This document shows, piece after piece, positions 1 to 8,446 of a stretch of 64,000 nucleotides of DNA. The notes beneath the pieces are model-generated. The model was not told the origin of the DNA. It saw nothing but the letters and a program-made list of their open reading frames with translations, and searched no databases. Position 1 is the stretch's first letter; every line of letters begins with the position of its first letter. The translations under genes were made by a program, and so were the position numbers. The stretch is from Clostridia bacterium (GTDB lineage Bacteria; Bacillota; Clostridia; Christensenellales; Aristaeellaceae), in the NCBI GenBank assembly GCA_017484085.1, contig JAFUTW010000013.1, forward strand, positions 1-64,000, in the 5' to 3' direction.

Positions 1-1
1 C

Positions 2-1126
2 CTCGGCATCCTGACCAAGAAGGTCGCGAAGCCTGCGGTTCCCTTTGGCGGGAAATTCCGCATCATCGATTTCCCGTTGTCCAACTGCACCAATTCCGGT
101 ATCGATGTGGTCGGCGTGCTTACGCAGTACCGTCCTTTGGAGCTGAACGCCTACATCGGCTCCGGTTCCCCGTGGGATCTGGACCTTTCCAACGGCGGCG
201 TTTATGTCCTGCCCCCCTATCAGACCGGCAAGACCGGCGAATGGTACAAGGGAACGGCCAACGCCATCTATCAGAATATCCCCTTCATCGAGCAGTGGGA
301 TCCGGAATACGTCCTCGTGCTCTCCGGCGACCACATCTATAAGATGGACTACAACGCCATGCTGCGCGCGCACATCGAGAAGGGCGCGGACCTCACCATC
401 GCCGTTCGCGAGGTGCCGTGGGAGGATGCCTCCCGCTTCGGCCTGCTGAACACGGATGAGAACAACCGCATCACCGAGTTCGAGGAGAAGCCCGCACATC
501 CGAAGAGCAACAAGGCTTCCATGGGCGTGTACATCTTCACCTGGGACAAGATGCGCAAGTATCTGGAGCTGGACGAGGCGAAGCCCGACAGCCAGAACGA
601 CTTCGGCAAGAACATCATCCCCGAGATGCTGGAAGCCGGCGAGAACCTCTTCACCTACACCTTCGAGGGCTACTGGAAGGACGTCGGAACCATCGAGTCC
701 CTGTGGGAGTCCAACATGGACCTGCTCACCCTGCCGATGCCGATCGACCTTTCCGACAAGCGCTGGCGCATCTTCGCCCGGAACCCGGGCATGCCGCCGC
801 ACTACATCGCGGACGGCGCCAAGGTGGACGGCAGCCTCATCACCGAGGGCTGCGAGGTCAAGGGCATCGTGAAGCATTCCGTCCTCTTTGCCGGCGTTAC
901 CGTGGAAACGGGCGCTGAGGTGACGGATGTCGTCGTCATGCCCGGTGCCGTCATCGAGCGCGGCGCCATCGTCAAGCGCGCCATCGTCGCCGAGAACGCG
1001 CACATCGCGGCCGGCGCCATCGTCGGAGAAGACACCGGCAACATCGCCGTCGTAGGCCCGGGCGCAAAGATCGCCGCGGGCGAGAAGGTTGCAGCGGGCG
1101 TCCAGGTAGACGCCGACCTGCAGTGA
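2..1126 (+). CDS. glgC: Glucose-1-phosphate adenylyltransferase catalytic subunit (5' truncated by window edge)
   Basis: Makes ADP-glucose from glucose-1-phosphate and ATP, the committed step of bacterial glycogen synthesis, in the cytoplasm. The open frame already runs at base 2 and reads [20 protein letters not shown], the part just after the nucleotide-binding loop of GlgC, so only about 20 N-terminal residues are missing. The segment [20 protein letters not shown] follows, then the sugar-nucleotide region with [10 protein letters not shown], and a C-terminal left-handed beta-helix of hexapeptide repeats (about the last 110 residues, rich in VxGxI/GAxI). It is followed after 13 bases by glgD, so the two subunits are co-transcribed. 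An internal ATG at 77 is not the start, because conserved GlgC sequence precedes it. Confidence 0.95.
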   Translation, partial: LGILTKKVAKPAVPFGGKFRIIDFPLSNCTNSGIDVVGVLTQYRPLELNAYIGSGSPWDLDLSNGGVYVLPPYQTGKTGEWYKGTANAIYQNIPFIEQWDPEYVLVLSGDHIYKMDYNAMLRAHIEKGADLTIAVREVPWEDASRFGLLNTDENNRITEFEEKPAHPKSNKASMGVYIFTWDKMRKYLELDEAKPDSQNDFGKNIIPEMLEAGENLFTYTFEGYWKDVGTIESLWESNMDLLTLPMPIDLSDKRWRIFARNPGMPPHYIADGAKVDGSLITEGCEVKGIVKHSVLFAGVTVETGAEVTDVVVMPGAVIERGAIVKRAIVAENAHIAAGAIVGEDTGNIAVVGPGAKIAAGEKVAAGVQVDADLQ

Positions 1127-1139
1127 GGAGGGAGCACAC

Positions 1140-2261
1140 ATGAAAGACGTCATGGGTCTCATCTATACCGGTGAGAACGACATTCATCTGGGTGAACTGA
1201 CGAGCCAGCGCGCCGTCGCGGCCATGCCGATCGCGGGCCGTTACCGCGTCATCGACTTCCAGCTGTCCTCCATGGTCCATACGGGCATCAAGAACGTGGG
1301 CATCATCGCGCAGAAGAACTATTCTTCCCTGATGGACCACGTCGGCTCCGGCCGTGAGTGGGACCTCCACGGCAAGCAGGGCATGGTCATCCTGCCGCCC
1401 TACCTCACGCGCGACAACATGGGCGTGTACTCCGGACTGCTGGATGCCCTCAAGAGCAACACCAACTTCCTCCAGCGCTCCAAGCAGGAGTATGTGGTGC
1501 TGACCAACAGCCACACCATCTACAACATCGACTTCACCGATGCCATCCGCTCCCACGTGGAGCGCGGCGCGGACATCACCCTGCTCTACAACAAGGGTGA
1601 GAAGGCCGCTTCCCAGGGCGAGCACGACATCTACTTCAGCATCAATGAGGACTCCCTCATCACCGGCATGGAGATCGGCGCTCTGCAGCCCACCTGCGAG
1701 TGCGCCTCGATGAAGATCTACATCGTCCGCCGCGAGCTGCTCCGTCAGCTGGTGGAGCAGGGCGCTGCCAACGGCCTGCACGACTTCGAGCGCGACATCC
1801 TGCAGCGCAGCGTGAACGACGGCAACCTGCGCCTCTACGGCTACGAGTACAAGGGCATCGCCTGGCAGATCGACTCCATCCAGAGCTACTTCAACTTCAA
1901 CATGGCTCTGCTGGACAGCGGCTTCCGCCGCCAGCTCTTCCCCGCCGAGCGCCCCGTCTACACCAAGGTGCGTGACGATATGCCCGCGCGCTACGTGGAG
2001 GAGAGCGAGTGCTCCAACTCCCTCATCGCCAACGGCTGTGTGATCGAAGGCCGCGTGGAGAATTCCATCCTCTTCCGCGGCGTGCGCGTCGCCAAGGGCG
2101 CCGTGGTCAAGAACTCCATCGTCATGCAGGATGCGCACATCCAGGAAGGAGCTGAGATCGACCACTGCATCCTGGACAAGCAGAGCGTCATCCGCCGCAA
2201 CGGCCGGCTGATTGCCCCTGCCGCGTATCCCATCGTCATTGCCAAGAACGTCGTCATCTGA
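1140..2261 (+). CDS. glgD: Glucose-1-phosphate adenylyltransferase regulatory subunit GlgD
   Basis: 373 residues, the usual GlgD length. GlgD pairs with GlgC and modulates ADP-glucose synthesis; it is typical of Bacillota. The N-terminus (MKDVMGLIYTGENDIHLGEL) lacks the GGxGTRLxPLT loop needed for catalysis, which marks the subunit as GlgD and not a second GlgC. The pyrophosphorylase-like fold continues with RYRVIDFQLSSMVHTGI and LTNSHTIYNIDF, and ends in a beta-helix domain (SNSLIANGCVIEGRVENSIL). The ATG is preceded by a GAGGAGGGAG ribosome binding site at about 1126-1135. A GC-rich hairpin with a T-run directly follows the gene, which may reduce read-through into glgA. Confidence 0.95.
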   Translation: MKDVMGLIYTGENDIHLGELTSQRAVAAMPIAGRYRVIDFQLSSMVHTGIKNVGIIAQKNYSSLMDHVGSGREWDLHGKQGMVILPPYLTRDNMGVYSGLLDALKSNTNFLQRSKQEYVVLTNSHTIYNIDFTDAIRSHVERGADITLLYNKGEKAASQGEHDIYFSINEDSLITGMEIGALQPTCECASMKIYIVRRELLRQLVEQGAANGLHDFERDILQRSVNDGNLRLYGYEYKGIAWQIDSIQSYFNFNMALLDSGFRRQLFPAERPVYTKVRDDMPARYVEESECSNSLIANGCVIEGRVENSILFRGVRVAKGAVVKNSIVMQDAHIQEGAEIDHCILDKQSVIRRNGRLIAPAAYPIVIAKNVVI

Positions 2262-2275
2262 TCCCAGCCTGAATC

Positions 2276-2304
2276 CGGGACCGTCAGCGCGGCGGTCCCG
2301 TTTT
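2276..2304 (+). terminator. Hairpin plus TTTT between glgD and glgA
   Basis: The arms CGGGACCG (2276-2283) and CGGTCCCG (2293-2300) pair around a 9-base loop and are followed by TTTT. It sits between glgD and glgA in an otherwise co-directional cluster, so it is probably a partial terminator or attenuator that sets the GlgCD:GlgA ratio. No separate glgA promoter was seen between the hairpin and the glgA start. Confidence 0.6.
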
Positions 2305-2328
2305 ATCACGAAAGGAGAACCCCACGAC

Positions 2329-4227
2329 ATGAAAATACTGTTTGCCGCATCCGAGTGCGTACCCTTTATCAAGACCGGCGGCCTTGCCGATGTAGTCGGC
2401 GCGCTGTCTCCCGTGCTGGCGCAGCAGGGGCATGACGTCCGTGTCATCCTCCCCCTGTACTCCGCCATCCCAGAGAAGTGGCAGAGCCAGATGAAGGACG
2501 AGTGCGAGTTCCAGGTTGAGCTGTGCTGGCGCCACCAGTACTGCGGGATCAAATCCTTCGAGTACCAGGGCGTCACCTTCTACTTCGTGGACAACCAGTT
2601 CTATTTCGGCCGCTCCTACATCTACGGCCTGGGCGGCGACGAGTACGAGCGCTTCGGCTTCTTCAGCCGCGCCGTCATCGATTCGCTGGCGCACCTGAAC
2701 TGGCAGCCGGACGTCATCCACTGCAACGACTGGCAGACCGGCATGGTCCCCGCGCTGCTCAAGATCCAGTACGCGCACTTCCCCTTCTACAGCGACATCA
2801 AGACGGTTTTCACCATTCACAACCTGCAGTATCAGGGCGTCTTCTCCATCAAGGACGTACAGGATACGCTGGGCCTGGGCGACAGCCTCTTCACCTCCGA
2901 CAAGCTGGAGTGCTACGGCTGCGCCAACTACATGAAGGCCGGTCTCGTCTACGCGGATGAGCTGACCACCGTCAGCCCCAGCTATGCCGACGAGATCCAG
3001 ACCGCGTTCTACGGCGAGCGCCTGGACGGCCTGCTGAGGGCGCGCCGCGCGCAGCTGACCGGCATCCTGAACGGCATCGACGTGAACGACTATGCCCCCG
3101 AAAAGGACCCGATGATCTACGCGCAGTATGACCCCTATCACCTGGGCGGCAAGGAATACTGCAAGCAGGAGCTCCAGAAGGAGCTGGGCCTCACCGTCGA
3201 CCCCATGGTCCCCGTTGTCGGCATCATCTCCCGCCTGTCCAACCAGAAGGGCTTCGACCTCATCGAGTGCGTCATCCGCGAGCTGATGGCCACCGGCATC
3301 CAGCTCGTCGTGCTGGGCATGGGCGAGGCCAAGTACACCAACCTCTTCTCCTGGGCGGAGAGCGAGTATCCGGGCCGCGTCGCCGCGCGCTTCGCGATGG
3401 ATCACCAGCTGGCGCACCGCATTTACGCCGGCACGGACATGTTCCTCATGCCCAGCCAGTTCGAGCCCTGCGGCCTCTCCCAGATGATCGCCATGCGCTA
3501 CGGTTCCGTGCCGATCGTCCGTGAGACGGGCGGCCTGCGCGACACCGTGCTCTCCTACAACAAGTTCACGGATGACGGCAACGGCTTCACCTTCTTCAAC
3601 TACAACGCGCATGACATGCTGCACACCGTGCGCCGCGCCGTGCACTACTACCGCAACAACCGCGAGGTCTGGTACAAGCTCATCGTCCGCGGCATGACCG
3701 GCGACTACAGCTGGTTTGCCTCCGCCGGCAAGTACCTCGATCTTTATGAGAAGATGACCCGCAAGGCCACCGACTTCACGCTTACCGAAGAGGCGCCCGC
3801 CGCTGAGGCCCCCGCCGCCGAAGCGCCCGCGCCCGAGGCGCCGGCTGCCGAAGCCCCCGCCGAGGAACCTAAGCCCGCCAAGAAGCCTGCGGTAAAGAAG
3901 ACCACCACCAAGAAGGCTGCTGCCAAGGCCGAGACCGCCGAAGCCCCCGCTGAGGAAGCCAAGCCCGCCAAGAAGCCTGCGGTAAAGAAGACCACCACCA
4001 AGAAGGCCGCTGCTGCGAAGGCGGAGACTGCCGAGGCCCCCGCTGAGGAGGCCAAGCCCGCCAAGAAGCCCGCGGCGAAGAAGACGACCACCAAGAAGGC
4101 CGCTGCTGCGAAGGCAGAGACTGCCGAGGCCCCCGCTGAGGAGACCAAGCCAGCTAAGAAGCCTGCGGTGAAGAAGACCACCACCAAGAAGGCCGCTGCC
4201 AAAGCGGAAGAGCCCGCAAAAGAATAA
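2329..4227 (+). CDS. glgA: Glycogen synthase (ADP-glucose type, GT5) with a Lys/Ala/Pro-rich repeat tail
   Basis: Extends alpha-1,4-glucan chains from ADP-glucose. The start is ATG 2329, with AAGGAG at about 2310-2315; an in-frame upstream extension to 2212 overlaps glgD and is unlikely. Family signatures are present: FIKTGGLADVVGAL near residue 15, HCNDWQTGM, IISRLSNQKGFDL, and PSQFEPCGLSQMIAMRYG with the catalytic acidic residues. The GT5 core ends near residue 485, where most GlgA proteins stop. This one continues for about 147 residues (nt 3784-4224): an AEAP-rich stretch and then four near-identical copies of a unit containing KPAKKPAVKKTTTKKAAA. Such sequence resembles the tail of histone H1-like bacterial proteins. 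Its role is unknown; nucleic-acid or glucan/polyanion binding is speculation. Confidence 0.93.
   Translation: MKILFAASECVPFIKTGGLADVVGALSPVLAQQGHDVRVILPLYSAIPEKWQSQMKDECEFQVELCWRHQYCGIKSFEYQGVTFYFVDNQFYFGRSYIYGLGGDEYERFGFFSRAVIDSLAHLNWQPDVIHCNDWQTGMVPALLKIQYAHFPFYSDIKTVFTIHNLQYQGVFSIKDVQDTLGLGDSLFTSDKLECYGCANYMKAGLVYADELTTVSPSYADEIQTAFYGERLDGLLRARRAQLTGILNGIDVNDYAPEKDPMIYAQYDPYHLGGKEYCKQELQKELGLTVDPMVPVVGIISRLSNQKGFDLIECVIRELMATGIQLVVLGMGEAKYTNLFSWAESEYPGRVAARFAMDHQLAHRIYAGTDMFLMPSQFEPCGLSQMIAMRYGSVPIVRETGGLRDTVLSYNKFTDDGNGFTFFNYNAHDMLHTVRRAVHYYRNNREVWYKLIVRGMTGDYSWFASAGKYLDLYEKMTRKATDFTLTEEAPAAEAPAAEAPAPEAPAAEAPAEEPKPAKKPAVKKTTTKKAAAKAETAEAPAEEAKPAKKPAVKKTTTKKAAAAKAETAEAPAEEAKPAKKPAAKKTTTKKAAAAKAETAEAPAEETKPAKKPAVKKTTTKKAAAKAEEPAKE
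3868..4224 (+). repeat. glgA: Four tandem ~90-base units coding the GlgA tail
   Basis: In-frame units each encode about 30 residues with the order PAEE-x-KPAKKPA-x-KKTTTKKAAA(A)K-AETAEA. The copies start near 3868, 3958, 4051 and 4144; the middle two are one alanine codon longer. Synonymous differences between copies (for example GCGGTAAAG against GCGGCGAAG) show they are not a very recent duplication. Copy number may vary between strains. Confidence 0.85.
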
Positions 4228-4236
4228 GAAAATCTG

Positions 4237-4268
4237 AAAAGCCCGCCCGCGCAAGCGGGCGGGCTTTT
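4237..4268 (+). terminator. Rho-independent terminator of the glg cluster
   Basis: Perfect inverted repeat: AAAAGCCCGCCCGC, loop GCAA, then GCGGGCGGGCTTTT. It follows the glgA stop by 9 bases and lies 13 bases before the next start codon. Confidence 0.9.
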
Positions 4269-4281
4269 GAAAGGAGCCCCC

Positions 4282-6006
4282 ATGTCCTTCGTCCGCAAGC
4301 ACGCTGCCGCCTTCGCGCTGATCTCCATTCTCGCCTGCGCTGCAGCCGCGCCGTATCTCCTCCCCACTGACCCGGACAGTGCCGCCTTCCGCAGCGGAAT
4401 GCTCCCGCTGCTGCTTCTTTTAGGCTGCTTTATGCCTGCCGGCGGCGCGCTGAAACGGGCCTCGGGAGGGACGCTGGTGCGCTCTCTTCTGCTGGGGCTC
4501 GCTTTTTCGGCGGCGCTCTCCCTGGGCGCGGAGCTGTCCTTTTACGGGGAGCTGCTGCCGGGCACGAGGAGCCTGCTGCGCCGCATCGCCGTGCCGCTGC
4601 TTGCCGCCCCGCTGACAGGGCTCCTGTTTGCGCGCTTTGCAATGATCTCCCTGCACGGGAAAAAGAGCGGGCGGGGCACCGCTGCCTTCGCCGCGCTCAT
4701 CTTCCTCTGCTGGGTTCCGGTGCTGCTTGCCTACTGGCCCGGCATGCTGAACTACGACTTTGCGGGCGAATTTGCCCAGTCACAGCAGGGGTATTCTGCC
4801 ATCCATCCGCTGCTGCACAGCGCCTTCCAGAACGGCATCCTTCGCCTGTTTGCGCGGGAAGGCGACTATACGGCGGGGCTGCTCGTCCTCTCGCTCGTGC
4901 AGATGGTGCTCTTCGCCCTCGCGCTGGGGCGCGCCTGCGCCTTTGTCCGCGCCCGCGCGGGGAGCGGTGCCGCGCTGATCTGCTGTCTGCTCTTCGCGCT
5001 GCATCCCATCTTTTCCGTCCTGTCCTGTTCCATGACCAAGGACACGCTCTTTGCTGCCGCGCTGCTCACGCTCTCGCTGGATCTCTGGGAACTGCTGGAA
5101 GGCCGAAGGCTTTCCCCCGCGCTGCTTTTGCGCATCCTCCTGTGTGCCGTTGCGGCCGCCCTTCTGCGCTCCAACGGGCCGGTTTCCCTCATCCCGCTCC
5201 TGATGGCCTGCTGCATCGCCGGCAGGGGCGCGCGCAAGCGGCTTGTCCTGCTCAGCCTCGGCTGCTGCGCAGCCGCCGTACTCGTGCAGTTTGCGCTGCA
5301 GGCCGCCCTTTCGCCTTCCGCCTTCCCGGGCTTCCAGTTTTACAGCGTGCCGGCGCAGCAGCTCGTCCGCGCGGACGCGGAGGGAACCCTCACACAGGAG
5401 GAATCCGAAACGCTGCGCGGCTGGTATACGGACGAAGCCGGTCTCGTCGTTCACCCGCACCTTGCGGACGCGGCCAAGGGCTATCTGGACCGCTCCAGAC
5501 TCGAATCGGAGGGTGCCGGCTTCCTGAAGCTGTGGCTGGGCGCCGCAGGACACAGCGTAAAGCCCTACTGCGAGGCGTTCCTGGAGCTGAACATCGGCTC
5601 CTGGTATCCGGATGACAAGAGCCACGCCAGCATCTATCCCGACGTCTCCTGGAACGACAAGGGATACCTGCAGACGCAGGAACTGGACATCGAAGGGTTC
5701 CGTACGGTGTCCCTGCTGCCGGGGCTTCAGGCCTTTTACGAGCAGGTCTGCCGCCGCAACGCCTATCAGAAGATACCGGTCCTCTCCCTGCTCTTTGCGC
5801 CTGCCGTTCCCTTCTGGGTGATCCTCTTTGGATGCATGGTGCTCGCCTCACGCGGCCGCAGGCGCTTCCTCGCGCCGGCCGCAGGCATGCTCGCGCTGTG
5901 GGCCGGCTATCTGCTCGGTCCCTGCACCCTGCCGCGGTATCTGCTCCCCCTCTTTGCCCTGGCGCCCGTACTGCTGTGCACAGCGCTGGCGGTCAAGAAA
6001 AAGTAA
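4282..6006 (+). CDS. Polytopic membrane protein, DUF6020-type (GT-C-like)
   Basis: 574 residues with about ten or more hydrophobic segments. The start is ATG 4282, with AAGGAG at 4271-4276; an in-frame TTG at 4267 lies inside the terminator. Near residue 150 it has YWPGMLNYDF followed by AIHPLLHSAF, the PG-x4-D ... HP-x-LH pattern shared with two other proteins of this window (14123-16048 and 60733-62550). A soluble stretch near residues 355-500 (SETLRGWYTDEAGLV, then LNIGSWYPDD) lies between the last membrane segments, as in GT-C-fold glycosyltransferases and the DUF6020 family. Function is not established; a role in cell-surface glycan or polymer assembly is an inference. It has the same high GC as its neighbours, unlike its two AT-rich relatives. 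Confidence 0.7.
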   Translation: MSFVRKHAAAFALISILACAAAAPYLLPTDPDSAAFRSGMLPLLLLLGCFMPAGGALKRASGGTLVRSLLLGLAFSAALSLGAELSFYGELLPGTRSLLRRIAVPLLAAPLTGLLFARFAMISLHGKKSGRGTAAFAALIFLCWVPVLLAYWPGMLNYDFAGEFAQSQQGYSAIHPLLHSAFQNGILRLFAREGDYTAGLLVLSLVQMVLFALALGRACAFVRARAGSGAALICCLLFALHPIFSVLSCSMTKDTLFAAALLTLSLDLWELLEGRRLSPALLLRILLCAVAAALLRSNGPVSLIPLLMACCIAGRGARKRLVLLSLGCCAAAVLVQFALQAALSPSAFPGFQFYSVPAQQLVRADAEGTLTQEESETLRGWYTDEAGLVVHPHLADAAKGYLDRSRLESEGAGFLKLWLGAAGHSVKPYCEAFLELNIGSWYPDDKSHASIYPDVSWNDKGYLQTQELDIEGFRTVSLLPGLQAFYEQVCRRNAYQKIPVLSLLFAPAVPFWVILFGCMVLASRGRRRFLAPAAGMLALWAGYLLGPCTLPRYLLPLFALAPVLLCTALAVKKK

Positions 6007-6055
6007 GAAAATCCCTCTCCGTCACGCCTGCGGCGCGATGGCGAGGGATTTTTTT
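6007..6055. terminator. Convergent terminator
   Basis: AAATCCCTC at about 6008-6016 pairs with GAGGGATTT before a T7 run. The loop contains a second short GC stem. It separates the two convergent genes ending at 6006 and 6054. Confidence 0.75.
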
Positions 6056-8228
6056 ATTTCTCTGATCCTTTGTACTCCAGGCACAGCATCGTCAGGTCGT
6101 CAAACTGTTCCGCGCCCTTCACAAAGCCGTCCACCGATGTGCGCACGCTTCTCAGGATCTGCTCCGGTGATTCATCCTTCGCGGCGTTCAGCGCGGAGAG
6201 CATCCGCTCCATGCCGTAGAGCTGCTTGGCGCTGTCCGTCGCCTCTACGACGCCGTCCGTATAGACGAACAGCTTCGAGCCCGGCTCCACCTGCATTTCG
6301 TATTCCTTGTAGCGCGCGCCTTCCATACCGCCGATGACGAAGCCGTGCCTGTCCCGGACTGCCTCAAAGTCGCCGTCCGGCCTCTTGAGGACCGGGTACT
6401 CGTGCCCGGCGTTCGCCGCCGTCAGCTTTCCGCTGGAGAGCTCCAGGATGCCCAGCCACACCGTCACAAACATCTGTTCCGCGTTGTTGGAGCAGATGGC
6501 CTCGTTGGTCTTCCGCAGGATCTCCGCCGCGGACTGCCCCAGCATGGCGCAGCTCTGAATGATGATCTTGGAAGCCATCATGAACAGCGCGGCCGGTACG
6601 CCCTTCCCCGAGACATCCGCCATGACGATGCACAGGTGGTCGCTGTCGATGAGGAAGTAATCGTAGAAGTCGCCGCCCACCTCTTTGGCGGGATCCATGA
6701 CGGCGTAGATGTCGATCTCCGGCCTGTCCGGGAAGGCTGGGAAGATATGGGGCAGCATCGCCGCCTGGATGCGCGTCGCCATCTGCAGTTCCGTGCCGAT
6801 GCGCTCCTTCTCCGCGGTGACCCTTCGCACCTCATCCACATACGCCACCGTCTTATGGGATATTTCGGCAAAGGACTCAGCCAGCACCTCGATCTCGTCT
6901 CCCGTGCGGTAGGCGTCCTCCATCCGGAATTCGATGTTGCCTTCGCTCAGTTCGGAGATCCGCTTGGTGATGGTGTTGAGCGGCCTAACGATCCGCTTGC
7001 CCAGGATCAGCGCACCGGCGAGCATGAGGACGGTCAGCGCGATCAGCAGGATGAGGATCATCGTCTGCGAATGCCCGCTCCGGCTGCGGTAGGTCTCCTT
7101 TGCTTCCGTTTCGATCTGCCGGTAGCTTTCCTCCAGCATCGCCGCAGGCCTCCCCGCCATCTCCTCACTGAAGGCGGCGAGCAGCACCCAGCCGACGGTC
7201 TTCATCGGCGCCGCGGTCATGTAGTAGTTGCCGTCCTCCAGGCTGATGTGGCGCACGTCGGTTTTCTCCCGAATCGCGTCCGAAAGCAGGGACGCCAGTT
7301 CGGCGCTGCCGCTCTGTCTGAGGTCCGCCGCCTCCGAGGACTGAATGACCCGGAAAAGCCCTTCCGTCCTGGGTGAAAAGACCACGTGTCCCTGCTGATT
7401 GACCACACACGTGAAGCCGCCGTCCGCATCGGAGGCCTGTACTGTCTCCTGCATCGATGTGAGGAACAGATCGGACCCCACGACTGCCGTCAGCTTTCCG
7501 TCCACGTACACCGGCATGGCGCAGACGATCCCGATATCCCCGGTGAAGGCATCGATTTCCACATCGGTAAAGATGAGGCCGCCCGCCTCCACCGCCTGCC
7601 GGTACCACGGCCTTGTACGCGGATCGTAATGGATCAGCGTGCCCGCTTCGTCAAACTTCGTAGCGGAGCGGTCGTCCACCACGAGAAAAGCGCCTTCAGG
7701 CAGGGCGATAAAGCAGGAGTTCGTCTCGGCTGAAACCCCGTACAGGGATGCCATCATCTCCGACATGTTCGCCGCGACGCCGAGCCGGAAAGCCAGTTCC
7801 GGGTCGCCTGCGTCCACGCCGTCCGCCAGCATCAGCTGGGCCATGACCTCTCCGTTCCGGTCAGGGTCAGGCCCTGCGTACGGCATCTGCGGGCAGCTTG
7901 CCGGATCATCATACAGCTTGCCCGCATACTCGCCCAGCATCTCAACACGGGTCTTCAGCCCGTGGAACAGTTCGTCGGCGATCGCGGCCTCCAGCTGGGT
8001 GATCCGGTCCATGTTCCGCTCTACCACCTGATCCATGACGGAATCGGTGATCTCCGCGATGGACTCCCGCTGACGCTCACCGGTTTCCTCTGTCAACCGG
8101 GTCAGCATATTGCTGTGGTAAGCCGTCACCGCACCGAATGCCAGGACAGCCAGCAGCACCGTGATGAGGATCAGATTAAAGATCTTATTCTCAATGCCGC
8201 CGATAACGAGGTTTCTGATCTTTCTCAA
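6054..8228 (-). CDS. Membrane sensor PP2C phosphatase (Cache-HAMP-SpoIIE/RsbU type)
   Basis: A serine/threonine phosphatase of the partner-switching type, which would dephosphorylate an anti-sigma-factor antagonist in response to an external signal. In order: TM1 (about residues 12-35), a large extracytoplasmic sensor with Cache-like features (FTDVEIDAFTGDIGIVCAMP), TM2 (about 386-406), HAMP (about 409-459), a short coiled coil, and the PP2C domain (about 490-720) with metal-site motifs KEVGGDFYDYF, MADVSGKGVPAALFM and DDLTML. I chose the TTG start at 8228 (LRKIRNLVIGG) because GGGAGGAAG lies 8-9 bases upstream. An upstream GTG/ATG at 8303/8300 overlaps a well-formed promoter and would start before transcription does. 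No anti-sigma partner lies in the window. Confidence 0.85.
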   Translation of the reverse strand: MRKIRNLVIGGIENKIFNLILITVLLAVLAFGAVTAYHSNMLTRLTEETGERQRESIAEITDSVMDQVVERNMDRITQLEAAIADELFHGLKTRVEMLGEYAGKLYDDPASCPQMPYAGPDPDRNGEVMAQLMLADGVDAGDPELAFRLGVAANMSEMMASLYGVSAETNSCFIALPEGAFLVVDDRSATKFDEAGTLIHYDPRTRPWYRQAVEAGGLIFTDVEIDAFTGDIGIVCAMPVYVDGKLTAVVGSDLFLTSMQETVQASDADGGFTCVVNQQGHVVFSPRTEGLFRVIQSSEAADLRQSGSAELASLLSDAIREKTDVRHISLEDGNYYMTAAPMKTVGWVLLAAFSEEMAGRPAAMLEESYRQIETEAKETYRSRSGHSQTMILILLIALTVLMLAGALILGKRIVRPLNTITKRISELSEGNIEFRMEDAYRTGDEIEVLAESFAEISHKTVAYVDEVRRVTAEKERIGTELQMATRIQAAMLPHIFPAFPDRPEIDIYAVMDPAKEVGGDFYDYFLIDSDHLCIVMADVSGKGVPAALFMMASKIIIQSCAMLGQSAAEILRKTNEAICSNNAEQMFVTVWLGILELSSGKLTAANAGHEYPVLKRPDGDFEAVRDRHGFVIGGMEGARYKEYEMQVEPGSKLFVYTDGVVEATDSAKQLYGMERMLSALNAAKDESPEQILRSVRTSVDGFVKGAEQFDDLTMLCLEYKGSEK

Positions 8229-8283
8229 TTTGTGACTTCCTCCCGCGCCTTGCCGAATACCGGCCGTGTCGTTTATCTTCGAT

Positions 8284-8313
8284 ATTATATCATGATTCAT
8301 CACCGGCTGTAAC
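8284..8313 (-). promoter_or_regulatory. Promoter of the RsbU-like phosphatase gene
   Basis: On the minus strand GTTACA (8313-8308), an 18-base spacer, and TATAAT (8289-8284) preceded by TG, giving an extended -10. Transcription would start near 8277, giving a leader of about 50 bases to the TTG start at 8228. Confidence 0.7.
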
Positions 8314-8376
8314 CCTCCGGCAAGAGGCGGGGCGCATCTTTCCCATCCATCTTCTGTACAAGTTCGTTTTTCGGGA

Positions 8377-8427
8377 TTGACACGCGGCTGAACCGGTCGT
8401 ATAATCCTGTTGTTAGTCTTATCTAAC
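8377..8427 (+). promoter_or_regulatory. Consensus promoter with an inverted repeat at the start site
   Basis: TTGACA (8377-8382), exactly 17 bases, TATAAT (8400-8405): a perfect sigma-70/A promoter. Just after it, GTTAG (8412-8416) and CTAAC (8423-8427) form an inverted repeat over the predicted start of transcription, a position suited to a repressor operator. An AAGGAGG site at 8434-8440 and ATG 8447 follow. Confidence 0.8.
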
Positions 8428-8446
8428 TAATGTAAAGGAGGAACTT

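Noticed and set aside
972..2576. 534-codon minus-strand frame opposite glgC/glgD/glgA
   Set aside because: Crosses three real genes, has no recognisable motif and no ribosome binding site.
3868..4224. Assembly artefact or separate HU-like gene at the end of glgA
   Set aside because: The frame is continuous with the GT5 core, copies differ by synonymous changes, and there is no start signal at the junction; strain comparison would still be useful.
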